A stretch of 42,078 nucleotides of DNA. Origin: Flavobacteriaceae bacterium UBA980. Lineage in GTDB: Bacteria; Bacteroidota; Bacteroidia; Flavobacteriales; Flavobacteriaceae. Positions 25,269-33,729 of this stretch are shown piece by piece. Under the pieces are notes generated by a model. The model had not been told where the DNA came from and made no database searches. It was given only the letters and a program-made list of their open reading frames with translations. The DNA is taken from the NCBI GenBank assembly GCA_002292265.1, contig DBBQ01000041.1, positions 1 through 42,078 on the forward strand, written 5' to 3'. The position numbers were made by a program, and so were the translations under genes. The first letter of the stretch is position 1. The number at the start of each line of letters is the position of its first letter.

Positions 25269-25736
25269 ATGAAAATATATCGTTTAGAAACGATTCAAAA
25301 CTTACCCATTTCCCAATCTGAGGCGTGGGATTTTCTGTCAGACCCAAAGAATTTAAAGCGTATTACTCCAGATTATATGGGGTTTAAGATTGTAAGTGGT
25401 GCTGCAGAACGAATGTTTGCAGGCCAAATCATTCAATACGTTGTAACCCCGCTCTTGAATATTCCTACTACTTGGGTCACAGAAATCACTCATGTGGAGG
25501 AGGGGAATTATTTTGTAGATGAACAGCGATTTGGGCCCTATGATCTTTGGCATCACAAACATTTTATTAAACCCATTGAAAAGGGGGTGGAGATGATTGA
25601 CATTGTAGATTATAAAATTCCTTTTGGAGTGTTGGGAAGGTTTGCACATCCTCTTATCGTTGCTCCAAAGTTGAAAGAAATATTTGAATACCGTAAAAAA
25701 GCATTAATCGAACTATTTGGACCTTATCCTTTATGA
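25269..25736 (+). CDS. SRPBCC family ligand-binding protein
   Basis: A 155-residue START/Bet v1-like fold protein of the cyclase/dehydrase (COG4276-like) type: LPISQSEAWDFLSDPKNLKRITPDYMGF is the typical opening, followed by beta strands and the C-terminal helix KLKEIFEYRKKALIELFG. It would bind a hydrophobic ligand in the cytoplasm; the ligand is unknown. It is the first gene of the photolyase operon and overlaps the SDR start by 4 bases (ATGA). Homologues next to SDR and photolyase genes recur in marine Flavobacteriia, which suggests the pair serves the light-response module rather than a separate pathway. Confidence 0.85.
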   Translation: MKIYRLETIQNLPISQSEAWDFLSDPKNLKRITPDYMGFKIVSGAAERMFAGQIIQYVVTPLLNIPTTWVTEITHVEEGNYFVDEQRFGPYDLWHHKHFIKPIEKGVEMIDIVDYKIPFGVLGRFAHPLIVAPKLKEIFEYRKKALIELFGPYPL

Positions 25737-26434
25737 TGAAAGAAAAAAACATACTAATAATAGGCGGAAGCTCGGGTATCGGTTTGGCTCTAGCAGAGCT
25801 CTTATCCGTCTCAAACAAAGTAGTTGTGGCTAGCCGATCTGGTGATTCGGTTGCAAATCTAGATGTACAACACATCCCATTTGACGCCACTACAGATCAG
25901 TTGGACGTTACATTATTACCCGATACGTTGCACGGTTTTGTGTATTGTCCTGGGAGTATCAATCTCAGACCTTTCAAAGGACTTTCACCGGAAGCTTTTG
26001 AAAAAGATTTTCAAATCAACGTTATGGGTGCCATCAATTCTTTAAAAGCTGTTTTGGCACCACTCAGCAATAGTGGTTCTGCTTCCGTGGTGTTTTTCAG
26101 TACGGTAGCTGTACAGACGGGAATGCCTTTTCACAGTTCGGTAGCCTCCTCTAAAGGCGCTATAGAGGGTCTTACCCGTTCTTTGGCTGCAGAATTTGCT
26201 CCTAAAATACGAGTTAATGCCATTGCTCCTTCTTTAGTAAATACCCCTTTGGCGTCTAAGTTTTTAAATAACGAAACTAAAATGGAAAAGGCAAATGAGC
26301 GCCATCCGTTGGGACGTGTAGGGAGTGCCAAAGAAATTGCACAAGCCACAGCTTTTCTTCTGGGTGAAGAAAGCAGTTGGATGACCGGACGTGTTTTACA
26401 ACTCGACGGTGGAATTGGAAATTTAAAGACGTAA
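25733..26434 (+). CDS. short-chain dehydrogenase/reductase (SDR) family protein, atypical active site
   Basis: A 233-residue Rossmann protein. The nucleotide-binding motif GGSSGIGLALAE (11-22) and YCPGSINLRPF (NAG-like position) are present, and the C-terminus RVLQLDGGIGNL is the SDR ending. At the catalytic YxxxK motif the sequence is HSSVASSKGAIEG: Lys141 is kept but the Tyr position (137) is Val, so ordinary SDR dehydrogenation is doubtful. It may bind NAD(P)H as a sensor or use different chemistry. It overlaps the SRPBCC gene by 4 bases and is followed after 5 bases by the first photolyase. Confidence 0.85.
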   Translation: MMKEKNILIIGGSSGIGLALAELLSVSNKVVVASRSGDSVANLDVQHIPFDATTDQLDVTLLPDTLHGFVYCPGSINLRPFKGLSPEAFEKDFQINVMGAINSLKAVLAPLSNSGSASVVFFSTVAVQTGMPFHSSVASSKGAIEGLTRSLAAEFAPKIRVNAIAPSLVNTPLASKFLNNETKMEKANERHPLGRVGSAKEIAQATAFLLGEESSWMTGRVLQLDGGIGNLKT

Positions 26435-26439
26435 ACCAT

Positions 26440-27741
26440 TTGAAGAAATACACCTTGTTTTGGTTCCGAAGAGACTTGCGTATTGAAGACAACCACGGGT
26501 TGTTTCAAGCTTTACAAGGAAAAAATAAGGTACTCCCCATTTTTATATTCGATCCTGTCATCTTGGATCGATTGCCGAAAAAAGATGCACGTGTAGAATT
26601 TATTTTATTAGCCTTGGGTGCCATAGATGTTGCTATGAAGAGGAACCGATGTAATGTTGGAATATATCATGGTACCCCCAAGGCTATTTTTCAAAAACTC
26701 ATTGAAAAAGGGACTATCGAGAAAGTAGTTTGCAACGAAGATTACGAACCTTATGCTTCGGAAAGAGATGCGACAATAAAAAAATTCCTAGCAGAAAATG
26801 GTGTAGGCTTTGAATCCTATAAAGATCAAGTCATTTTTGGAAAAGACGAAGTCACCAAAGACGACGGAACTCCCTATAAAGTATATACTCCTTACTCCAG
26901 AAAATGGCTTTCCCACTTTGAGGAAAATCCCATCGCACAGTATCCCTCTGAAGACTTAGTAAACAACTTTGCACAGGAAACACTTCCCTCTTGCACGTTG
27001 GAAGATTTAGGTTTTTCAAAAAGTGCTGTGGCACAACCTAAAACCGTTTTTAACGAAAAGATTATCGATGAGTATGAGGAAACTCGAAATTTTCCGGCAT
27101 TAGATCGAACTTCTAGATTGGGCACGGCGCTGAGGTTTGGGACAGTAAGTGTGAGAAAAGCGGTGAAAAAAGCCGCTTCACGTTCTAATACGACCTTTTT
27201 AAAAGAACTGATCTGGAGAGAGTTTTTTATGCAAATTTTATGGCATTTTCCACATACTTCCACCAAGAGTTTCAAACCCCAGTACGATCAAATTCAATGG
27301 CGTAATGACAAGAAAGAATTTGCTAAATGGTGTGCAGGGGAGACAGGCTATCCTTTTGTAGATGCTGGAATGCGAGAGCTCAACCAAACCGGTTTCATGC
27401 ACAACCGTGTTCGGATGTTAGTGGGTAGTTTTTTATGTAAACATCTTCTCATTGATTGGCGTTGGGGAGAAGCTTATTTCGCTGAAAAATTATTTGATTA
27501 CGAACAATCTAGTAATGTGGGAAATTGGCAATGGGTAGCCGGTTGTGGGGTGGATGCAGCACCTTATTTTCGGATTTTCAACCCAACGGAACAAATTAAA
27601 AAATTTGATAAGGAGCTCGATTACATCAAAAAATGGGTTCCCAATTTTCAGGAACTCGATTATCCCCAGCCGATGGTAGATCACAAAATGGCTAGAGAAC
27701 GCTGTTTGATCACATATAAAATGGCTCTGAACAAGGTATGA
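26440..27741 (+). CDS. phrB: class I deoxyribodipyrimidine photolyase (CPD type)
   Basis: A 433-residue flavoprotein that uses near-UV/blue light to split cyclobutane pyrimidine dimers. I start at TTG 26440, which gives [20 protein letters not shown], the family's N-terminus; the ATG at 26377 is inside the SDR gene. The antenna alpha/beta domain (1-130) is followed by the FAD domain: [49 protein letters not shown], and [21 protein letters not shown] with the conserved Trp pair and Asn next to FAD. All are intact, so it should be active. Its stop overlaps the DUF2256 start by 4 bases. Confidence 0.93.
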   Translation: MKKYTLFWFRRDLRIEDNHGLFQALQGKNKVLPIFIFDPVILDRLPKKDARVEFILLALGAIDVAMKRNRCNVGIYHGTPKAIFQKLIEKGTIEKVVCNEDYEPYASERDATIKKFLAENGVGFESYKDQVIFGKDEVTKDDGTPYKVYTPYSRKWLSHFEENPIAQYPSEDLVNNFAQETLPSCTLEDLGFSKSAVAQPKTVFNEKIIDEYEETRNFPALDRTSRLGTALRFGTVSVRKAVKKAASRSNTTFLKELIWREFFMQILWHFPHTSTKSFKPQYDQIQWRNDKKEFAKWCAGETGYPFVDAGMRELNQTGFMHNRVRMLVGSFLCKHLLIDWRWGEAYFAEKLFDYEQSSNVGNWQWVAGCGVDAAPYFRIFNPTEQIKKFDKELDYIKKWVPNFQELDYPQPMVDHKMARERCLITYKMALNKV

Positions 27742-27884
27742 GAGGTGTTTTAAAGCAGCATTTACCCGAAAAAATATGCGTTCAATGTGGGAGACCGTTT
27801 CAGTGGAGAAAAAAATGGGAACGCGATTGGGAACAAGTAAAATATTGTAGTAGAAAATGCAGAACGGAAAAAGGAACGCTTTAA
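27738..27884 (+). CDS. DUF2256 zinc-finger microprotein
   Basis: A 48-residue protein too short for usual ORF cut-offs. It contains [20 protein letters not shown] followed by [10 protein letters not shown]: two CxxC-type pairs around a WRKKW…W core, the DUF2256 signature. The four Cys probably hold one zinc. ATG at 27738 overlaps the photolyase stop (ATGA) and the gene overlaps the next photolyase start by 28 bases, so it is read as part of the operon. DUF2256 proteins are repeatedly found beside photolyase/cryptochrome genes. The function is unknown; a DNA- or partner-binding adaptor is inference. Confidence 0.88.
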   Translation: MRGVLKQHLPEKICVQCGRPFQWRKKWERDWEQVKYCSRKCRTEKGTL

Positions 27885-29170
27885 TTTGGTTACGCAATGA
27901 TTTGCGGTTATTGGATCATTACGCATTTCATCACGCAGCAAAAGAGTGTGAGGGGGTAGTGGCCTATTACTCTTTAAATCCCAATCACTTTACTGAGACT
28001 CCTTGGGGTTTTAAAAAAACAGGTCCGTTTCGATCCCAATTTTTAATCGAAACCCTTCACCAGTTATCCTCCGACTTGGCCAAAAAAAACATAAGCCTTA
28101 TTGTAGAGACTCAAGCCCCTGAAAAGGGAATTTCACATTGGGTTGAGCAACTTCACATTACGGACCTATACTATCAAGAAGAGTGGACTAGAGAAGAGGA
28201 AGTGACAGCGCAAGCTGTACGCAACGAATTGTCACCAACACTCAAAATTCACAACTATTGCGATCAGTTTTTATTTCACCCAGACGATCTTCCGATGGAG
28301 ATAGAAAATCTTCCCGAAGTGTTTACTGTTTTTCGGAAAGCTTGTGAAAAACAGAGTAAGGTGCGTCCCTGCTTTCCTGAAATTTCTACTTTTCCCAAAG
28401 AAAATTGTTTGCCTCAAGAGTTCAAAATTCCTGCAATTACAGACTTGGGATTTTCGCCCATAGCACAACCTCCTCATACAGCATTTCCTTTCAAAGGAGG
28501 CAGCCGTGCGGGACAGCAACGCATGGAGCATTATTTTTGGGAAACCGAAAAACTCTCTTTCTACAAGCAAACCCGCAATGGATTATTGGGTTTAGATTAC
28601 AGCTCAAAGTTTTCGGCGTGGTTAGCTAATGGATCCCTCTCCGCCCGACAAATCTATTGGGAGATCAAAGAATACGAAGCACAAATACAAAAAAATCAAT
28701 CGACCTACTGGCTCATTTTCGAATTGATCTGGAGAGATTATTTTAAATTTATTTCACTTAAACACCAAGACCGTATTTTTCAATTGGGAGGTATTCTACA
28801 AAAAGACTATCACTGGAAAAATAACCCCAAAACCATACAAACATGGATCGATGGGGAAACCCGAGAGTCTTTTGTGAATGCCAATATGATTGAATTACAA
28901 AAAACCGGCTGGATGAGCAACCGCGGAAGACAAAATGTAGCCTCTTATTTTGCTAAAGATCTTCTATTGGATTGGCGCATAGGCGCCGCTTATTTTGAGT
29001 CTCAACTCATGGATTACGACGTACACAGTAATTATGGGAATTGGATGTATGTTGCCGGAGTAGGAAACGATCCCCGCGATCGAAAATTCAATGTTCGAAT
29101 GCAAGCGGAACGGTATGACGAAGGCGGAAAATTTCAACGCTTGTGGAATCAGCAAACTCTTTTTGAATGA
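27857..29170 (+). CDS. DASH family cryptochrome
   Basis: A 437-residue flavoprotein of the Cry-DASH branch. [21 protein letters not shown] opens the antenna domain; [51 protein letters not shown] and [15 protein letters not shown] are DASH signatures; [23 protein letters not shown] is the DASH variant of the FAD-proximal motif. Cry-DASH proteins repair CPDs in single-stranded DNA and may act as blue-light sensors. The start ATG lies within the DUF2256 gene; no alternative start fits better. It overlaps the next gene by 4 bases (ATGA). Confidence 0.94.
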   Translation: MQNGKRNALIWLRNDLRLLDHYAFHHAAKECEGVVAYYSLNPNHFTETPWGFKKTGPFRSQFLIETLHQLSSDLAKKNISLIVETQAPEKGISHWVEQLHITDLYYQEEWTREEEVTAQAVRNELSPTLKIHNYCDQFLFHPDDLPMEIENLPEVFTVFRKACEKQSKVRPCFPEISTFPKENCLPQEFKIPAITDLGFSPIAQPPHTAFPFKGGSRAGQQRMEHYFWETEKLSFYKQTRNGLLGLDYSSKFSAWLANGSLSARQIYWEIKEYEAQIQKNQSTYWLIFELIWRDYFKFISLKHQDRIFQLGGILQKDYHWKNNPKTIQTWIDGETRESFVNANMIELQKTGWMSNRGRQNVASYFAKDLLLDWRIGAAYFESQLMDYDVHSNYGNWMYVAGVGNDPRDRKFNVRMQAERYDEGGKFQRLWNQQTLFE

Positions 29171-30699
29171 AAATACGACTACTTCTCGGAGATCAACTAA
29201 ACTCGAAGCATCCCTGGTTTGATCTCGTTGATCCGGAGGTGCTCTACGTTCAAATGGAACTGCGTCAAGAGACCGACTACGCCCCACATCACATTCAAAA
29301 ATTGATTGGTTTTTTTGGAGCAATGCGGAACTTTCACCGCGAGTTAGAGCAAAAAGGACATCGTGTACTTTACAAGACACTTGATGCTCCAGAAAATCAA
29401 CACGATTTGGTTCAAAATCTTCAGGAGATTATTGAAAAATACCAAGCCGTATCTTTTGCCTATCAAACCCCAGATGAGTATCGATTGGCAGAGCAACTAA
29501 AAGCGTTTTGCAATGAACTTACGATTCCCTCAGAGGAGGTGGATACGCATCATTTTATGGCATCTCGTGAGGAACTGACCGCCTATTTCACGGGAAAAAA
29601 GCAGTACGTCCTTGAGTTTTTCTACCGCAACATGCGGAAGAAGTTTGACCTCTTGATGCTAGGAGCCCAACCAGAAGGGGGGCAGTGGAATTTTGACAAG
29701 AACAACCGTAAAAAATGGAAGGGGACTCCTGAAATCCCTGTTGTTTATACCCCAGCAAAACAGGAGTTGGAAGCTCTTTATCAACTTTTTCAAGAGCAAG
29801 GGGTAAAAAGTATTGGACATTTTGATCCAGATACGTTTAGTTATCCCCTAAGCCGTGGGGCCTGTTTAAACCAATTAGACTACTTCTGCGAACACCTTTT
29901 GGTGCATTTTGGGGACTATCAAGACGCTATGCATACCGAAGAGTTGAACCTTTTTCATTCCCGACTTTCTTTTGGAATGAATACCAAAATGATTTCACCT
30001 TTAGAAGTAGTAGATCGAGTTATTTCGTACTACCGCGAACATACGGAGGATGTAGAAATTTCCCAAGTAGAGGGTTTTGTCCGGCAAATTGTGGGCTGGC
30101 GGGAGTACATGCGAGGGATTTATTGGACCCAGATGCCTCACTACAAGCAAAAGAATGCATTAGAAAATAGAAATCCATTGCCTGAATTTTACTGGAACGC
30201 AAAGACCAAAATGAATTGTTTACATCACAGTGTAAAAAACTCGCTGGAGCACTCCTATGCGCACCACATTCAAAGACTGATGATTTTAGGAAACTTTGCT
30301 CTTTTGGCTCAAGTAGATCCCGATCAGGTGGACGAATGGTTTCTAGGAATTTATGCCGATGCTGTGGAATGGGTACAGCTTCCCAACACTCGGGGTATGA
30401 GTCAGTGGGCTGATGGAGGGATTGTAGCGACAAAACCCTATGTGTCTGCAGCGTCTTATATTAACAAAATGGGGAATTACTGCGAAGGCTGTACCTACGA
30501 TAAAAAGAAACGCCTAGGGGAGGACGCTTGTCCTTTCAATAGTTTGTACTGGAATTTTTTAGACGATAAAAAAGAGTATTTTGCAAAAAATAATCGGATG
30601 GCAATGATGTTGCGTTTATTAGAAAAAATTCCAGCAACGGAATTAGCAGAAATCAAAGCCCGAGCTTATAAAATTTTAAAAGAACCCGATGCCTTTTAG
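29167..30699 (+). CDS. iron-sulfur bacterial cryptochrome/photolyase (FeS-BCP, (6-4) photolyase type)
   Basis: A 510-residue member of the prokaryotic (6-4) photolyase family. [18 protein letters not shown] is the start of the DPRP antenna domain. The FAD half has [20 protein letters not shown] and [23 protein letters not shown]. Four Cys fit the [4Fe-4S] set: C351, C439, C442 and C455, the last three as C-x2-C-x12-C. This spacing equals that described for Agrobacterium PhrB (350/438/441/454). It should repair (6-4) photoproducts in DNA. Translation is coupled on both sides: 4-base overlap with Cry-DASH and 11-base overlap with the next gene. Confidence 0.94.
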   Translation: MKIRLLLGDQLNSKHPWFDLVDPEVLYVQMELRQETDYAPHHIQKLIGFFGAMRNFHRELEQKGHRVLYKTLDAPENQHDLVQNLQEIIEKYQAVSFAYQTPDEYRLAEQLKAFCNELTIPSEEVDTHHFMASREELTAYFTGKKQYVLEFFYRNMRKKFDLLMLGAQPEGGQWNFDKNNRKKWKGTPEIPVVYTPAKQELEALYQLFQEQGVKSIGHFDPDTFSYPLSRGACLNQLDYFCEHLLVHFGDYQDAMHTEELNLFHSRLSFGMNTKMISPLEVVDRVISYYREHTEDVEISQVEGFVRQIVGWREYMRGIYWTQMPHYKQKNALENRNPLPEFYWNAKTKMNCLHHSVKNSLEHSYAHHIQRLMILGNFALLAQVDPDQVDEWFLGIYADAVEWVQLPNTRGMSQWADGGIVATKPYVSAASYINKMGNYCEGCTYDKKKRLGEDACPFNSLYWNFLDDKKEYFAKNNRMAMMLRLLEKIPATELAEIKARAYKILKEPDAF

Positions 30700-32170
30700 T
30701 CGATCACCTCTTGCTGTAGTTTGGCTGAAGCGCGACCTTCGCTTGGAAGATCACGAAGCCCTGACCGCGGCTTTAAATGAGTGCAAATCTGTTTTATTGC
30801 TTTACGTGGTAGAAGATCGTTTACTAGCTGAGGATCATTTTAGCTCTCGTCACCTGGATTTTGTCAAGGAATCAATTGCGGATATGAATCGTCGCTTAGT
30901 TCCTTTCAATACAGAAGTGTTATGCGTACAAGGCGAGGTCATTCCTACCTTGGAAAATCTTCAAGAACACTTTCAAATTCAAGCGATCTATTCCCATTAC
31001 GAGACAGGAATAGGGCTTACCTATCAAAGAGATTTACAGCTCAAAAAATGGACTACTATAAACAATATCAAGTGGCAAGAGTATCGTCAACAAGGAGTAT
31101 TTAGAGGACTAAAGGACAGAAAAAACTGGGCGAAAGAGTGGGAAGCATTTATGCAAAAAACTTTAAAACCCTTCCCCAAGAAGGAGCGGAAGTTTGTTAC
31201 GTCCCATGAGCTAAAAAAAATAAAAACTGGGTTCAAACTAGTAAATCTAAAGACGACTCCCAACTCAAAAATCCAACCGGGAGGGACTTCATATGCTTAC
31301 CGTTATTTGGATTCTTTTTTTGAGGAACGACATCACAATTACCAAAAACACATTTCAAAACCTGACTTAGCCCGCAAGAGTTGTAGCAGGCTTTCTCCCT
31401 ACATTGCCTACGGGAACCTTTCGATGCGACAAGTACTCCAGCGAACGGAGCAAGAAAAAGCACGAGGTAAAAAAGGTTTTGGGATTAAGGCATTTGAGTC
31501 GCGCTTGCGCTGGCAGTCCCATTTTATTCAAAAATTTGAAATGGAATGCAGTATGGAATACCATAGTGTCAATAAGGGCTACCACCGCTTGTTAAAGCCT
31601 GTGAATACCGCTTATATTGATGCTTGGGAAAAAGGAAGAACAGGAGTTCCTCTGGTCGATGCAGCGATGCGCTGTTTGGTCGAAACAGGATATCTGAATT
31701 TTAGAATGCGGGCTTTAGTCGTCTCATTTTTTGTACATCAATTGTGGCAACCTTGGCAGGCTTGTTCTGCATTTTTAGCGCGTCAGTTTCTCGATTTTGA
31801 ACCAGGGATACATTTTCCACAATTGCAAATGCAAGCAGGAGAAACGGGAATCAATACATTGCGAATTTACAATCCTGTGAAAAATGGTCAAGAACACGAT
31901 CCCTATGGTAATTTTACCAAACAATGGATTCCAGAGTTAAAACTTCTTCCTGATGAATTGGTTCACACGCCTTGGGAAATCACTCCTTTTGAAGAAGAAA
32001 TTTATCAATTTGAAAAAGGGAAAAGTTATCCCAAGCCAATTGTAGATTTAGAAAAAACACGGAAATTTGCCTCAGAAACCCTTTGGAAAATGCAAAAAGA
32101 CCCCGAGGTATATCGGGAAAGCAAGCGCATTTTGAAAAGACATACCTTAGACAACAGAAGAATGCAGTAA
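30689..32170 (+). CDS. divergent photolyase/cryptochrome-family flavoprotein
   Basis: A 493-residue protein of the photolyase superfamily. [20 protein letters not shown] gives the antenna domain; the helical domain has [34 protein letters not shown] and [22 protein letters not shown], as in FAD-binding photolyases. At the FAD-proximal motif where relatives have [27 protein letters not shown] sequence, this protein reads [21 protein letters not shown]: the two Trp are Leu379 and Met381. It is not CPD class I, DASH or FeS type. A recurrent subfamily with QMQAG…TGIN exists, but I know no assigned function. It overlaps the FeS-BCP gene by 11 bases and abuts the TIGR03643 gene. Confidence 0.88.
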   Translation: MPFSRSPLAVVWLKRDLRLEDHEALTAALNECKSVLLLYVVEDRLLAEDHFSSRHLDFVKESIADMNRRLVPFNTEVLCVQGEVIPTLENLQEHFQIQAIYSHYETGIGLTYQRDLQLKKWTTINNIKWQEYRQQGVFRGLKDRKNWAKEWEAFMQKTLKPFPKKERKFVTSHELKKIKTGFKLVNLKTTPNSKIQPGGTSYAYRYLDSFFEERHHNYQKHISKPDLARKSCSRLSPYIAYGNLSMRQVLQRTEQEKARGKKGFGIKAFESRLRWQSHFIQKFEMECSMEYHSVNKGYHRLLKPVNTAYIDAWEKGRTGVPLVDAAMRCLVETGYLNFRMRALVVSFFVHQLWQPWQACSAFLARQFLDFEPGIHFPQLQMQAGETGINTLRIYNPVKNGQEHDPYGNFTKQWIPELKLLPDELVHTPWEITPFEEEIYQFEKGKSYPKPIVDLEKTRKFASETLWKMQKDPEVYRESKRILKRHTLDNRRMQ

Positions 32171-32458
32171 ATGAAAAAAAAGAAACTAGAACTTTCTGAG
32201 GAACAAATAGACCGAGTGATTGAAATGGCGTGGGAAGATCGTACTCCATTTGATGCTATTGTGCTCCAATTTGGACTTAAGGAACAAGACGTTATCCAAC
32301 TGATGCGTCGGGAGATGAAACCTTCGAGTTTTAAAATGTGGCGCGCGCGTGTGCAGGGAAGAAGTACCAAACACAGCAAAAGTAGCTCCGAAGACGTCAA
32401 GCGTTTTCGTTGTTCTCGGCAACGCACCATCAGCAACAACAAAGTATCTAAAAGATGA
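32171..32458 (+). CDS. TIGR03643 (DUF2805) family protein
   Basis: A 95-residue basic protein. LSEEQIDRVIEMAWEDRTPFDAIVLQFGLKEQDVIQLMRREMKPSSFKMWRARVQGRSTKH is the complete family domain, which looks like a helix-turn-helix (two amphipathic helices, then a basic tail rich in Arg, Lys and Ser). It begins at the base after the preceding stop. The family is known mainly as a companion of photolyase and rhodopsin gene clusters and has no proven role. DNA binding or a regulatory role in the light module is inference. Confidence 0.87.
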   Translation: MKKKKLELSEEQIDRVIEMAWEDRTPFDAIVLQFGLKEQDVIQLMRREMKPSSFKMWRARVQGRSTKHSKSSSEDVKRFRCSRQRTISNNKVSKR

Positions 32459-32485
32459 TTTTTTTGTATCTTAAAGCAAAAAGTC

Positions 32486-32881
32486 ATGTCCCAAAACAAA
32501 ACACAACCGACTTCTGTACCTGTTAAACTTTTTCTAAACGGCATACAGGAAGAAGAAAAAAGAGCCGACAGTTGGAAACTTTATGAGCTTATGGAACGTC
32601 TCACAAATGCAAAAGGACGCATGTGGGGGACCTCAATAGTAGGCTTTGGAGAGTATCATTACAAATACAAAACAGGTCGTGAAGGCGATTGGTTTATTTG
32701 TGGTTTTTCTCCACGAAAAAATGCCTTGACCTTATACCTGATGTGTGACCTTTCCCAACTTTCTTTTGAAGGATTGGGGAAATACAAAAACGGGAAAGGC
32801 TGTTTGTACATTAAAAAGCTTCGCGATATTGATTTTCAGGTGCTAGAACGAATCGTAAAGAGTAGTATAGACAGCTTGTAA
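32486..32881 (+). CDS. DUF1801 domain-containing protein
   Basis: A 131-residue protein of the DUF1801 (YdhG-like) family: RMWGTSIVGFGEYHYKYKTGREGDWFICGFSPRKNALTLYLM is the family core, and the C-terminus has the usual LRDIDFQVLERIVKSSI. The function is unknown; the fold is a small alpha/beta domain. It follows TIGR03643 by 27 bases and is the last plus-strand gene of the photolyase cluster, then meets the minus-strand carboxypeptidase-regulatory gene after 8 bases. It may simply ride on the operon. Confidence 0.86.
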   Translation: MSQNKTQPTSVPVKLFLNGIQEEEKRADSWKLYELMERLTNAKGRMWGTSIVGFGEYHYKYKTGREGDWFICGFSPRKNALTLYLMCDLSQLSFEGLGKYKNGKGCLYIKKLRDIDFQVLERIVKSSIDSL

Positions 32882-32889
32882 AGTCACCT

Positions 32890-33717
32890 TCAGTAGCGCA
32901 CTTCGATGTTCATACCTACACTGGCTGATCCCACTTTGGACCAAGTACCTTGACTCACCTCTCTCGCGATGAGGGGCGATCCAAAAAATCCTCCTGAAAA
33001 GAAGAGTTTTCCAGGCCCTAAGTCTTCGATCCATTCAATGGCTACAAAAAAGTCTTGATCAATCACTATTTCATAAGGAGTCAAATCTTTACTTACGATA
33101 CCCGATTGAATGTCGGTATCTACAATGATGTTTTCATTCAACAAAGTTTCATTGGGTAGTCCGTCTTTGAGATCGTAAAAATTTAATCGAAAACGAATGG
33201 GACCGTAATCGTTTTCAACTAGAGAAACATTAAATTTCTTAAGAATCATTGGATTTTTTCTCCCTCGAACAAGAAACCCCATTTCATTCCCCAATTTATT
33301 GGTGGTGAAAGCGGCGTAAATCAGTTGTGAGGTGGTCTTGTTGCCTAGAATTTTAGTTTGGTATTTGTTTCTTTTGGTCGTCAAAACCACCTCTTCCAAT
33401 GCAGTTGCTTTTTCTTTTAATGGGATGGTTAGGATTTTTTGATCTCGGTATTCTTGAAGCGTAAAGTCTTGAGGTTCAAATCCAATCATTGAGAAACGCA
33501 ACGTAGCATCCGCAAATCCATTTCCAGGTACTTCTAATTCAAAATAACCTGCTTCATCGGTAACGGTACCGATATTTTGATTGACAAGACCAATGTTGAC
33601 ATAGGGAAGCGGTTCTTCTGTGTCTGCGTCAATGACCTGACCGACTAGGTCTACTTGGCAAATGCCGAATTGGATATTAAAGCAAAGAAGTAGTAGGTAG
33701 AGGGAATAGGATTTCAT
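32890..33717 (-). CDS. carboxypeptidase-like regulatory domain protein, exported
   Basis: A 275-residue protein with a signal peptide (ends FGICQ). Residues about 24-105 form a CarboxypepD_reg-like beta sandwich (LVGQVIDADTEEPLPYVNIGL, GTVTDEAGYFELEVPG), the domain that precedes TonB-dependent receptors, but no receptor barrel follows. The C-terminal 150 residues are beta-rich (for example GPIRFRLNFYDLKDG) and unassigned. It is an envelope protein of unknown role. It lies 12 bases downstream of murA on the same strand and may be co-transcribed. Confidence 0.8.
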   Translation of the reverse strand: MKSYSLYLLLLCFNIQFGICQVDLVGQVIDADTEEPLPYVNIGLVNQNIGTVTDEAGYFELEVPGNGFADATLRFSMIGFEPQDFTLQEYRDQKILTIPLKEKATALEEVVLTTKRNKYQTKILGNKTTSQLIYAAFTTNKLGNEMGFLVRGRKNPMILKKFNVSLVENDYGPIRFRLNFYDLKDGLPNETLLNENIIVDTDIQSGIVSKDLTPYEIVIDQDFFVAIEWIEDLGPGKLFFSGGFFGSPLIAREVSQGTWSKVGSASVGMNIEVRY

Positions 33718-33729
33718 GGGGCACTAATT

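Noticed and set aside
26377..26439. Upstream ATG for the first photolyase
   Set aside because: It lies inside the SDR gene, and its extra residues do not match photolyases; TTG at 26440 gives the family start.
30020..30433. 137-codon open frame antisense to the FeS photolyase
   Set aside because: Antisense to a strongly conserved region; no homology pattern or ribosome-binding site.
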